Positions 1-7,358 of a stretch of DNA of 25,238 bases are shown here, in pieces (the first letter of the stretch is position 1; each line of letters begins with the position of its first letter). The notes below the pieces were generated by a model. It saw nothing but the letters and a program-made list of their open reading frames with translations. It was not told the DNA's origin and searched no databases. The translations under genes were made by a program, and so were the position numbers. The stretch is from an uncultured Candidatus Pelagibacter sp. (GTDB lineage Bacteria; Pseudomonadota; Alphaproteobacteria; Pelagibacterales; Pelagibacteraceae), in NCBI GenBank assembly GCA_905612385.1, contig CAJQRR010000002.1:1-25238 (forward strand), in the 5' to 3' direction.

Positions 1-262
1 TAGATCTTATGGTCAAAGAGATCCATTAGTTGAATACAAAAAAGAAGCTTTTCATCTTTTTGAAGGCTTATTAAATAAATTAAAAATTGATTTTGTAACA
101 ATTTTAATCAATTTACAAATAGTCCAAGAGCCTACTCAGGAAAAAGAAGTTCTCGAACCAACTAAAATTAATCCAAAATATATTGGGAAAAAAATGAGTA
201 GAAATGAGCCTTGTTCATGTGGGTCTGGTAAAAAATATAAAAAATGCTGTGGCGCTTTATAA
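1..262 (+). CDS. secA: Preprotein translocase ATPase SecA, C-terminal end (partial)
   Basis: Only the last 86 codons are in the window, read from base 2 to the TAA at 260-262. The visible part begins RSYGQRDPLVEYKKEAF, typical of the end of the SecA helical scaffold. It continues through a variable linker to the terminal zinc-binding SEC-C motif RNEPCSCGSGKKYKKCCG, whose Cys-x-Cys and Cys-Cys ligands are intact. SecA is the cytosolic ATPase that drives proteins through SecYEG, and this tail is known to bind SecB and phospholipids. Its stop codon overlaps the 3' end of convergent accA by 6 bases, so there is no room for a conventional terminator between them. The ATPase domains lie outside the window. 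Confidence 0.95.
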   Translation, partial: RSYGQRDPLVEYKKEAFHLFEGLLNKLKIDFVTILINLQIVQEPTQEKEVLEPTKINPKYIGKKMSRNEPCSCGSGKKYKKCCGAL

Positions 263-1363
263 AAAAAATATTAAGTAGCCTAATAAAACTATCACACCAA
301 AAGAAATTCCTAAATTTATTTTTGATTTAAAAAAACTTTCAACAAATATATTAATCTTATTTTTTTTCACACTTAGTGAACTCAAATTATCTAATTGGTT
401 AACAAATCCCTTAGATCTTCCAATGGATAGAAATTTATTTTTTCTATGGTTTAAAATTTCGTCTCCACTCATGTTTAAGAATTCATTTAAGTTACTTTCA
501 ATAGATTTTCTTACGTTATCTAAAATTAAATCTCTATCTCTGTGGGCTCCACCAACTGGCTCTGGAATAATTTCATCAATTACTTTTAATTCTAAAAGAT
601 CTTTTGAAGATAGTTTCATTGCTTTTGCTGCATCAAGAGTTCTTTTAGGGTCTCTCCATAAAATTGTTGCACATCCCTCAGGAGATATTACTGAATAGAT
701 TGCATTTTCTAACATTACAACTTTATTGGATGAAGCTAATGCTATTGCACCTCCCGAGCCACCTTCTCCAATAACGATTGCAAGAGTTGGGACATTTAAC
801 AACATACAGCACTCAATTGATTTTGCAATTGCCTCTGCTTGGCCTCTCTCTTCTGCACCTACACCAGGATATGCTCCAGGTGTATCTATAAAAGAGATTA
901 TTGGAATATTAAATTTGTTTGCTAATTTCATTAATCTAACTGTTTTTCTGTAACCCTCAGGCCTCATCATTCCAAAATTTCTTTCAATTCTACTTTCTAG
1001 GCTATCTCCTTTTTCTTGGCCAATAACTAAAACTGATTTTTCATTAAATTTTGCAAATCCCACCAATACTGATTTATCTTCTCCATAAAATCTGTCTCCT
1101 GACAAAGGAATAAAATCCTCAAATAAATTATCAATAAAAAATTTTGCTTTAGGTCTGTCTTCATGCCTTGCAACTAGGGTGGTTTGCCAAGGATCTAGGT
1201 TGGAGTAAATTTCTTGCAGCTTATTATCTATTTCTTTTTGAGACTCAGAAATTTTTTTTGTGTCTACTTCCGAAAGACCATCTTGATTATAAGGGTTTTT
1301 AAGTTTGTCTATTTCTATCTCTAAATTTTTAATATCTGTTTCAAAATTTAAATAATTTTTCAT
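257..1363 (-). CDS. accA: Acetyl-CoA carboxylase carboxyltransferase subunit alpha, with C-terminal hydrophobic extension
   Basis: This is the alpha half of the carboxyltransferase that moves CO2 from carboxybiotin to acetyl-CoA, the first step of fatty acid synthesis; its partner AccD lies at 23688-24617. Family blocks are present: RPEGYRKTVRLMKLANKF, ISFIDTPGAYPGVGAEERGQ, GEGGSGGAIALASSNKVVML and ENAIYSVISPEGCATILW. I chose the ATG at 1363 over the in-frame TTG at 1375 because MKNYLNFETDI fits the family's N-terminus. AccA normally ends soon after the RKNKFLSIGR block. Here about 45 more residues follow, closing with a roughly 20-residue hydrophobic stretch (LGISFGVIVLLGYLIFFL) after basic residues. 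That looks like a C-terminal membrane anchor. No frameshift is visible. Confidence 0.95.
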   Translation of the reverse strand: MKNYLNFETDIKNLEIEIDKLKNPYNQDGLSEVDTKKISESQKEIDNKLQEIYSNLDPWQTTLVARHEDRPKAKFFIDNLFEDFIPLSGDRFYGEDKSVLVGFAKFNEKSVLVIGQEKGDSLESRIERNFGMMRPEGYRKTVRLMKLANKFNIPIISFIDTPGAYPGVGAEERGQAEAIAKSIECCMLLNVPTLAIVIGEGGSGGAIALASSNKVVMLENAIYSVISPEGCATILWRDPKRTLDAAKAMKLSSKDLLELKVIDEIIPEPVGGAHRDRDLILDNVRKSIESNLNEFLNMSGDEILNHRKNKFLSIGRSKGFVNQLDNLSSLSVKKNKINIFVESFFKSKINLGISFGVIVLLGYLIFFL

Positions 1364-1426
1364 ATAAGTTATCAATTATTAATTAATTATGAAAAAAGGC
1401 AATAAAATGTTTTAAATAGTTTATAT

Positions 1427-1454
1427 TTGACATAATTCTATTAAGAGATATTCT
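1427..1454 (+). promoter_or_regulatory. Candidate sigma70-type promoter for the glycine riboswitch and malate synthase
   Basis: TTGACA at 1427-1432, a perfect -35 consensus, is followed 16 bases later by TATTCT at 1449-1454 (4 of 6 matches to TATAAT). The predicted start is near 1461, exactly where the first paired strand of the riboswitch begins. That agreement with an independently recognised RNA is the main support. It lies in the divergent gap between accA and malate synthase. Confidence 0.6.
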
Positions 1455-1461
1455 TAATAAA

Positions 1462-1608
1462 TATCGGGAGAGACTATTAAATAATAGCGCCGAAGGAGCA
1501 ACCACCCCGGAAACTCTCAGGCAAAAGGACCGATAATAAACATAACACTCTGGAAAGAGATTTATCTCGCCGATGGAGTAAAACTCTCAGGCAAAAATAC
1601 AGATGGGG
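1462..1608 (+). ncRNA. Tandem glycine riboswitch (two aptamers) in the malate synthase leader
   Basis: Two consecutive glycine aptamers are visible. The first (about 1462-1535) is closed by a perfect 6-bp helix, TATCGG at 1462-1467 with CCGATA at 1530-1535. It contains the conserved core AACTCTCAGGCAAAAGGACC at 1511-1530. The second (about 1547-1604) repeats the core as AACTCTCAGGCAAAAATAC at 1582-1600 and is closed by TCTG 1549-1552 with CAGA 1600-1603. A linker of about 12 bases separates them. Directly downstream, GGGG at 1605-1608 is the only Shine-Dalgarno-like element before the start codon, 4 bases from the ATG at 1613. Control at translation is therefore plausible. No intrinsic terminator is seen between the RNA and the gene. 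A glycine riboswitch on malate synthase is known from SAR11 bacteria. Confidence 0.93.
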
Positions 1609-1612
1609 TAAA

Positions 1613-3784
1613 ATGGGTGCTATGAAAGAACAATATACAAAAATACACAATCTATCAGTTTCTAATAAACTACTTAATTTCGTTAATGAAGAATTACTCA
1701 AGGAAACCAATATTTCTTCAGAAAAATTTTGGGAAGGCTTTGACAGAGTGGTTCATGAATTAACTCCAAAAAATAAAGATCTATTAAAAATAAGAGAAGA
1801 TTTACAAAAAAAAATAGACGATTGGTACATTGCAAATAAAGGCAATGAAATAAACTTAGAGGAATATAAAAAATTTTTAAAAGAAATTAATTATTTAAAA
1901 GAAGTAGGTCCTGATTTTAAGATCAATACAAATAATGTTGATGAAGAAATAACTAGTATTGCTGGACCACAATTAGTTGTTCCCATTATGAATGATAGGT
2001 ATGCATTAAATGCTGCTAATGCTAGATGGATGAGTTTATATGATAGTTTGTATGGCACAGATATAATTGAACAATCTGAAGATAGTACTTCTCAGAGATA
2101 TGATCCTTTAAGAGGAGAAATGGTTATAAAATATGGAAGAGACTTTTTAAAAAAATATTTTCCTCTAGAAGATTTTGAATGGCATAGTATTACACAATTT
2201 AAAATAGATAACGGTTCTTTAATTGTATTAAAAAATAATGCTGAAACATCTCTAAAAAATAAAGATAAATTTGTTGGTCATAGAGGTGAAGCCAATGCAC
2301 CTTCAGCTATAATTCTAAAAAATAATAATCTTCATGTAGAAATAATTATAGATCCAAATGCTTTTAGTGCTCAACAAGATCCTGCTAAAATTAGCGATAT
2401 TATTGTTGAAGCAGCAGTTTCAACTATCTGTGATAACGAAGATAGTGTTGCTGCAGTTGATGCTGATGACAAAGTTATTTGTTATCGTAATTGGCTTGGA
2501 CTTATGAAGGGTGATTTGAAATCAACTTTTGAAAAAAATGGAAAAACTTATGAACGTAAATTAAATCCTGACAGAAGTTATATTTCTAAAGATGGAAAAG
2601 GTTTAAAATTACATGGTAGAAGTTTGTTGTTGGTAAGAAATGTTGGGCACCTTATGACTAACCCAGCAATCACTTTAAAAGATGGTTCTGAAATACCAGA
2701 AGGTATTATGGATGCTTTTATAACTTCAGCTGCGTGCCTTCATGATATTAAAAAAAGGGGTAATTCTAGAAGTGGTTCTATTTATATTGTTAAACCAAAA
2801 ATGCATGGTCCTGATGAAACTTCATTTACAGATTTAATTTTTACTAAAGTTGAAGAAGTTTTAGAATTGGAAAAATATACATGCAAAGTTGGAATTATGG
2901 ATGAAGAGAGAAGAACCTCTTCTAACTTAAAAGAGTGCATTAGAACACTTCAGAATAGAGTATTTTTTATTAATACTGGTTTTTTAGATCGTACTGGTGA
3001 TGAAATGCATACCTCAATGGAAGCTGGTCCTATGATTAAAAAAGGAGATATGAAATCTTCTAAATGGATCGGGGCATATGAAAATAATAACGTCGACATA
3101 GGTCTTCAGTGTGGTCTTTCTGGTAAGGCTCAAATTGGCAAAGGAATGTGGGCTATGCCTGACAAAATGAAAGAGATGATGGAACAAAAAACTGGCCATC
3201 TAAATGCTGGTGCAAATTGTGCTTGGGTTCCCTCACCTACAGCAGCAGCTCTACATGCTTTGCATTATCATGAAATAAATATTTTTGATAAACAAAAAGA
3301 AATTCAAAAAAGAGAAGCTGCAAAACTTGATGATTTATTAACAGTACCAGTAGCAAATAGACCAAACTGGTCAATGGAGGAAATTAATTCTGAAATTTCA
3401 AATTCTGCACAAACTCTTTTAGGGTACGTTGTAAGATGGATAGATCAGGGAGTTGGTTGTTCAAAAGTTCCTGATATTAACAATATAGGATTAATGGAAG
3501 ATAGAGCAACTTTAAGAATTTCATCACAACATATTGCTAACTGGATTCACCATGATATTTGCACAAAATCTCAAGTAATGGAAATAATGAAAAAAATGTC
3601 AAAGATTGTTGATGATCAAAATAAAGCTGATTCTAAATATGAAAAAATGTTTAATAACTTTGATAGTTCTATTGCTTTTAAAACAGCTTGTGATTTGATT
3701 TTTAAAGGTAAAGAACAACCTTCCGGTTATACAGAACCATTATTACATCGTAATAGATTATTAAAAAAATCTAGTCTGAACTAG
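1613..3784 (+). CDS. glcB: Malate synthase G
   Basis: This enzyme condenses glyoxylate with acetyl-CoA to give malate, in the glyoxylate pathway in the cytosol. At 723 residues it matches the usual length of malate synthase G and aligns end to end with the E. coli enzyme from memory. Landmarks include AGPQLVVPIMNDRYALNAANAR, EDSVAAVDADDK (metal-binding Glu), GRSLLLVRNVGHLMTNPA (catalytic Arg), VGIMDEERRTS, FINTGFLDRTGDEMH, GKAQIGKGMWAMPD and LMEDRATLRISSQH (catalytic Asp). The start could be ATG 1613 or ATG 1622 (MKEQYTK). The first sits 4 bases after GGGG. A tandem glycine riboswitch in the leader links expression to glycine, which can be converted to glyoxylate. The 3' end overlaps convergent recR by 14 bases. 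Confidence 0.97.
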   Translation: MGAMKEQYTKIHNLSVSNKLLNFVNEELLKETNISSEKFWEGFDRVVHELTPKNKDLLKIREDLQKKIDDWYIANKGNEINLEEYKKFLKEINYLKEVGPDFKINTNNVDEEITSIAGPQLVVPIMNDRYALNAANARWMSLYDSLYGTDIIEQSEDSTSQRYDPLRGEMVIKYGRDFLKKYFPLEDFEWHSITQFKIDNGSLIVLKNNAETSLKNKDKFVGHRGEANAPSAIILKNNNLHVEIIIDPNAFSAQQDPAKISDIIVEAAVSTICDNEDSVAAVDADDKVICYRNWLGLMKGDLKSTFEKNGKTYERKLNPDRSYISKDGKGLKLHGRSLLLVRNVGHLMTNPAITLKDGSEIPEGIMDAFITSAACLHDIKKRGNSRSGSIYIVKPKMHGPDETSFTDLIFTKVEEVLELEKYTCKVGIMDEERRTSSNLKECIRTLQNRVFFINTGFLDRTGDEMHTSMEAGPMIKKGDMKSSKWIGAYENNNVDIGLQCGLSGKAQIGKGMWAMPDKMKEMMEQKTGHLNAGANCAWVPSPTAAALHALHYHEINIFDKQKEIQKREAAKLDDLLTVPVANRPNWSMEEINSEISNSAQTLLGYVVRWIDQGVGCSKVPDINNIGLMEDRATLRISSQHIANWIHHDICTKSQVMEIMKKMSKIVDDQNKADSKYEKMFNNFDSSIAFKTACDLIFKGKEQPSGYTEPLLHRNRLLKKSSLN

Positions 3785-4382
3785 TTTTTATTCCGGTTCT
3801 ATTTTTAAAAGCAGAATATAAAGTTCCATCATCAAGGCTTTCTATTTCACCACCAACAGGAAGTCCTTGAGCAAGTTTTGTAACCTTAGTAGAGGTTTTC
3901 TTTAAACTATCTTCTATGTAATAGGCTGTAGTTTGACCTTCTACTGTTGCACTTGTTGCCAGTATAACTTCTTCAATATTTTCTCTTGAAACTCTTTCTA
4001 CTAATGAATTGATTAAAAGATCTTCTTTTCTCTGACCAGCAGAAGAAATAGTTCCACCAAGAATATGGAAGTAGCCTTTATAAATATTTGAATTTTCAAT
4101 TGACCATTGATCTGCAATGTCTTCAACTACACATATTTTATTATATTTTTCTTTTGAATTTTCACAGTTATTACAGCCTAATGAGTTAGATTTTAAAGTA
4201 CCACAGGATTGACATCTAATAACATTTTTATAAACTTGTGCTAAGGTATTTACCATAGGCTTTACAAGTTCATCCCTATTATTAATAAGTTTTAAAACAA
4301 TTCTTTTTGCAGATTTAGGACCTAAGCCAGGAAGTTTAGAAATTAGTTTAATTAACTCTTCTATCTCATTAATATTTTGCAT
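3771..4382 (-). CDS. recR: Recombination protein RecR
   Basis: RecR is a ring-forming DNA-binding protein that, with RecF and RecO, loads RecA on gapped DNA. About 203 residues, the normal length. In order: an N-terminal helix-hairpin-helix (LISKLPGLGPKSAKRIVL), a four-cysteine zinc finger (CQSCGTLKSNSLGCNNC), a Toprim domain (ICVVEDIADQWSIE, then GYFHILGG) and the C-terminal LAQGLPVGGEIESLDDGTL block. The frame is open up to 4424, but the upstream part overlaps ybaB. The ATG at 4382 (MQNINEIEELI) gives the family start and leaves a 4-base gap after ybaB. It is the last gene of the dnaX-ybaB-recR cluster. Confidence 0.95.
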   Translation of the reverse strand: MQNINEIEELIKLISKLPGLGPKSAKRIVLKLINNRDELVKPMVNTLAQVYKNVIRCQSCGTLKSNSLGCNNCENSKEKYNKICVVEDIADQWSIENSNIYKGYFHILGGTISSAGQRKEDLLINSLVERVSRENIEEVILATSATVEGQTTAYYIEDSLKKTSTKVTKLAQGLPVGGEIESLDDGTLYSAFKNRTGIKTSSD

Positions 4383-4386
4383 ATTC

Positions 4387-4704
4387 TTAAAGTGGCCACT
4401 TAAAACCAGGAATACCAAATCCACTTGTAGACTTAGATATCTCTTCAGATGTCTTGGATTTTAATTCTGATTTTGCATTGTTATGAGCAGCCACTATCAA
4501 GTCTTCAATTATAATCTTATCTTCCTTCAGTATCTCATCCGAAAGATCAATTTTAATCATTTCATTTTCACCATTTAAAGTAACCTTTACAGAATTTGAG
4601 CCCGACGCTCCTTCTACTTGAATATTTTTTATTTTTTCTTGGCTTTCTTTCATTTTGGACTCTAATTCTTTTGCTTTATCTAAAATTTTTGTAAAATCAG
4701 TCAT
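4387..4704 (-). CDS. ybaB: YbaB/EbfC family nucleoid-associated protein
   Basis: A small (105 residue) DNA-binding protein of the YbaB/EbfC family, which forms dimers with a tweezer-like shape. The N-terminal half is a charged helix (ILDKAKELESKMKESQEKIKNIQVEGASG). It is followed by the family strand VKVTLNGENEMIKIDLSDEIL and the block IEDLIVAAHNNAKSE. The C-terminus ends GFGIPGFKWPL, close to the usual glycine-rich tail. It lies 3 bases after dnaX and 4 before recR, the standard dnaX-ybaB-recR arrangement, so co-transcription is very likely. Confidence 0.93.
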   Translation of the reverse strand: MTDFTKILDKAKELESKMKESQEKIKNIQVEGASGSNSVKVTLNGENEMIKIDLSDEILKEDKIIIEDLIVAAHNNAKSELKSKTSEEISKSTSGFGIPGFKWPL

Positions 4705-4707
4705 TTT

Positions 4708-6381
4708 TTAATCTTCTTTTTTAGGTTTAACGTCAATAAGTTCTGCATCAGGAAAATTTTTTAAAATATCTTTATAAATTGAAGAATTTTTTACACTTTC
4801 TATTAGTTCTTTTTTTTGGTTAATTTCTTCTTCTTTTTTAGATGGCTGTCCTCTGGTTTTGCTCAGACTTATAATCCATCTTTCATTAGTCCATTCAAAA
4901 AGTTTTGTTGAAAGGTCTTTAATAAAATCTTTGTCTAAATCTTCATTAAATGAAATTTCAATTCTTTTATTTTCAAAACTTACAAGATTAACGTTTTTTT
5001 CTAATTCATATTTTAATTTAATTTCTTTTTTAGAAGAACATGTTTCTAACAAATCATCAAATGAATTTATAAGATTAGCATTTGTTTCAATGCTATTATT
5101 TTCTTTTTCTTTGATATTTTTTTCTTGAACAATATTTTTTATTTGACCTATCGTTTCTGCTTTATCCTTTATTCCAAATATATCTTCGTTTGTTTTTTTT
5201 TGTGAAAAAGATGTTTGGTTTTCACTTTCAGTTAACGGCCTACTGTTTCTGTTATATTCGTCTCTGTCTTGTTTAATACCTTTTAAATGAATCAATCTAA
5301 TTAAGAACATTTCCATTGATAAATGTTGATTAGACACAATATCAAGTTCCTCAAGTGTTTTAATAGTAAATTGCCAAAATAATATTACAGTTTCATTATT
5401 AACTTTTTCTGAAAGATCTTTAATTCTACTAAATTCTTCATCATTCAATAAAAAGTTATTACCATCTAAATTTAGTGAATTTATATTTTTAAAATAATAC
5501 AAGAGTTCTAAAAAATCATTAATAAAAATTTTAGGTTCAACACCCTGGTTATATATTTCCCTATAAGTGTTGAGAACTTCAGTTTCTTTACCTTCAAATA
5601 TCAATTCAAATAAATCAATTAATTGAGACTTATCAAAATAACCAAATATTTTTTGTGCAGCTCTAAGATCTAATTCTTTATCTTTATCTAAAGTAAGTAG
5701 AGCTCTATCAAGCAATGATAGTGCGTCTCTAACTGAGCCCTCAGAGATTTTAACAATTAATTTAAGAGTATCATCTGATACATTACCATTTTCTTTTTCT
5801 TTAATTTTCTTAATAAAATCGAACAATTCTAAAGATTTAATCCTAGATAAATCAAATCTTTGACAACGAGAGACTACTGTAATTGGAATTTTTTTAATTT
5901 CTGTTGTTGCAAAGATAAATTTTAAATATTCTGGTGGCTCCTCTAAAGTTTTTAACAACGCATTGAATGCTTGTTTACTAAGCATGTGCACTTCATCAAT
6001 TATAAATATTTTATATTTAGCAGTAGTTGGGCCATATCTAGAAAATTCAATAAGGTCTCTTATATCATCCACTCCTGTTTTACTTGCTGCGTCCATCTCC
6101 AATACATCAATATGATTTGAGTTAGAAATGGCATTGCAATTTTCACAAAGTTCTTCTTTACACAAATTATCTATTCCATTTGAGCAATTTAAAGATTTTG
6201 CAACAATCCTTGCTATAGTAGTTTTTCCTATTCCTCTAATTCCAGTAAAAAGATAGGCATTAGGCACTTTATTAGCCTTAATAGAATTAGAAATTGTTTC
6301 CGCAACAACATCTTGTCCTATAAGATCATTAAATGTCTGAGGTCTGTACTTTAAAGCTAAAACTTTTGTATTTTTATTCAT
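4708..6381 (-). CDS. dnaX: DNA polymerase III subunit tau (gamma/tau clamp-loader ATPase)
   Basis: This is the ATPase motor of the clamp loader that places the sliding clamp on primed DNA. At 557 residues it resembles tau-length proteins. Features in order: KYRPQTFNDLIGQ near residue 11, Walker A GIRGIGKTT at 47-55, a four-cysteine zinc module (CSNGIDNLCKEELCENC), Walker B FIIDEVHMLS, sensor 1 FATTEIKKIP and the arginine-finger motif SRCQRFDLSR. After about residue 360 the protein turns low in complexity (Glu, Lys, Asn and Ser) and ends in a shorter domain that probably contacts the polymerase. It starts 10 bases after the SRP RNA. I see no good Shine-Dalgarno sequence in that short gap. Confidence 0.96.
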   Translation of the reverse strand: MNKNTKVLALKYRPQTFNDLIGQDVVAETISNSIKANKVPNAYLFTGIRGIGKTTIARIVAKSLNCSNGIDNLCKEELCENCNAISNSNHIDVLEMDAASKTGVDDIRDLIEFSRYGPTTAKYKIFIIDEVHMLSKQAFNALLKTLEEPPEYLKFIFATTEIKKIPITVVSRCQRFDLSRIKSLELFDFIKKIKEKENGNVSDDTLKLIVKISEGSVRDALSLLDRALLTLDKDKELDLRAAQKIFGYFDKSQLIDLFELIFEGKETEVLNTYREIYNQGVEPKIFINDFLELLYYFKNINSLNLDGNNFLLNDEEFSRIKDLSEKVNNETVILFWQFTIKTLEELDIVSNQHLSMEMFLIRLIHLKGIKQDRDEYNRNSRPLTESENQTSFSQKKTNEDIFGIKDKAETIGQIKNIVQEKNIKEKENNSIETNANLINSFDDLLETCSSKKEIKLKYELEKNVNLVSFENKRIEISFNEDLDKDFIKDLSTKLFEWTNERWIISLSKTRGQPSKKEEEINQKKELIESVKNSSIYKDILKNFPDAELIDVKPKKED

Positions 6382-6388
6382 TTTATAT

Positions 6389-6475
6389 AAAGGAGACTAG
6401 AACCTGAATAACTGTCTCTACGACTGCTTCCGTTAAGATCTGGTCGGGTTCAAGCAGTATCCACCTCTAGCCTCC
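6389..6475 (-). ncRNA. ffs: Signal recognition particle RNA (4.5S type)
   Basis: On the minus strand a short hairpin RNA runs from 6475 to about 6389. The ends pair as GGAGGCUAGAG (6475-6465) with the 3' segment ending CUAGUCUCC. The helix is 11 bp with two G-U pairs; on the plus strand these would be A-C mismatches, which fixes the orientation. The apical part carries the SRP domain IV signature: CAGA, then UCU closing a UAAC tetraloop with GGA, followed by AGCAG. It sits between pheA and dnaX, a common place for the gene, and has its own promoter. It binds Ffh to target nascent membrane proteins. The exact 3' end is inferred. Confidence 0.88.
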
Positions 6476-6481
6476 AAAACT

Positions 6482-6511
6482 ATTATAACAGTAATGTTTT
6501 CTATTCTACAA
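6482..6511 (-). promoter_or_regulatory. Candidate strong promoter of the SRP RNA gene
   Basis: On the minus strand, TTGTAG (6511-6506) is followed by an 18-base spacer and a perfect TATAAT (6487-6482). A TG dinucleotide lies one base before the -10 box (extended -10). The predicted start falls 7 bases after the box, at G 6475, the first base of the SRP RNA helix. dnaX, ybaB and recR downstream could share this promoter. Confidence 0.7.
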
Positions 6512-6525
6512 GAAAAGTTTCTAAG

Positions 6526-7356
6526 TTATTTTTCTCTAAACTTATCAGCCTCAAAAACACCTAGTACGTGAAAATCTTGACAATGAAGTCCTAATTCTTC
6601 TAAAGATTTTTGCACTTTTAGATTTTCGATATGGCCTTCTAAATCACATAAGAAAAAGTATGACTCAAATGAATTTTGTTCTGGATAACTTTGAAGCTTT
6701 GTAAGGTTAATTCCATTTATCGCAAAACCACTTAATGATTGATACAGTGCTGCAGGCTTACTTTTCAGTTTAAATAGAAAAGAAGTTATATATTTCTTAT
6801 CACCAAAATCAGGCTGTAAAACTTCGTTACCCATTACCAAAAACCTTGTGGCATTACCCTTCTCATTCTCAATATTTTTTGAAAGTATTTTTAGATTATA
6901 AATTTCTGCACTTAAAGAAGAGGCAATCGCTGCTTCAGTTTTAATTTTAGTTTTTGAAATTGTCTCAGCTGAACCAGCAGTATCAGCACGAATATGCTCA
7001 ACTAAATTATTTTTTTTAATAAATTTAGAGCATTGTGATAAGCCTTGAGAGTGAGAATAAACATCTTTTATATCACTTAAATTGCTATCTGGTTGTCCTA
7101 ATAAATTATGTTCAATTTTATGAAAATGTTCAGCATAAATATTCAACCTATACTTAAAAATAAGATATTCAATTCCAATATTTCCTGTAATTCGATTTGA
7201 TTCAGGAATTACCATTCTCGAATTTTTATCTTGAGATGTTTTTAAAAAACATTCATCAAATGTTTTACATGGAATTACTTCTGCTTTGGGATCTATCTCT
7301 AACGCTGCTAGATGTGAATATGCACCAAATGTACCTTGAAAATAAATTTTACTCAT
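6526..7356 (-). CDS. pheA: Prephenate dehydratase with C-terminal ACT domain
   Basis: Converts prephenate to phenylpyruvate, the committed step to phenylalanine. At 276 residues it is a monofunctional enzyme without the chorismate mutase domain. The catalytic domain opens YFQGTFGAYSHLAA. It carries IPESNRITGNI near residue 50 and the catalytic TRF motif (GNATRFLVM, Thr170-Arg171-Phe172). The ACT domain follows from about residue 190 (KPAALYQSLSGFAINGINLTKL). The ESRP motif expected in the ACT domain for phenylalanine binding reads QSYP at 222-225, so feedback control may differ. It begins 2 bases after kdsB ends, and the same pair sits beside a membrane cytochrome c in many alphaproteobacteria. 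Confidence 0.94.
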   Translation of the reverse strand: MSKIYFQGTFGAYSHLAALEIDPKAEVIPCKTFDECFLKTSQDKNSRMVIPESNRITGNIGIEYLIFKYRLNIYAEHFHKIEHNLLGQPDSNLSDIKDVYSHSQGLSQCSKFIKKNNLVEHIRADTAGSAETISKTKIKTEAAIASSLSAEIYNLKILSKNIENEKGNATRFLVMGNEVLQPDFGDKKYITSFLFKLKSKPAALYQSLSGFAINGINLTKLQSYPEQNSFESYFFLCDLEGHIENLKVQKSLEELGLHCQDFHVLGVFEADKFREK

Positions 7357-7358
7357 TT

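Noticed and set aside
423..953. Two plus-strand open frames inside accA (423-698 and 726-953)
   Set aside because: They are antisense shadows of a well-conserved gene. The same applies to the short frames inside dnaX, argF, malate synthase, rpsA, trpF, trpB and accD.
1477..1710. Minus-strand open frame across the riboswitch
   Set aside because: It lies antisense to the riboswitch and the start of malate synthase and has no recognisable protein features.
4800..4830. A-rich run on the minus strand in the dnaX 3' part (A8G), like the E. coli dnaX slippage site
   Set aside because: Such runs are common in this AT-rich genome. The site lies very near the 3' end, and no stimulatory stem or suitable early stop in the shifted frame was established.
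6389..6475. tRNA-like structure near the cytosine-rich segment upstream of dnaX
   Set aside because: There is no acceptor, D or T arm. The SRP domain IV motif and single long hairpin explain the segment.
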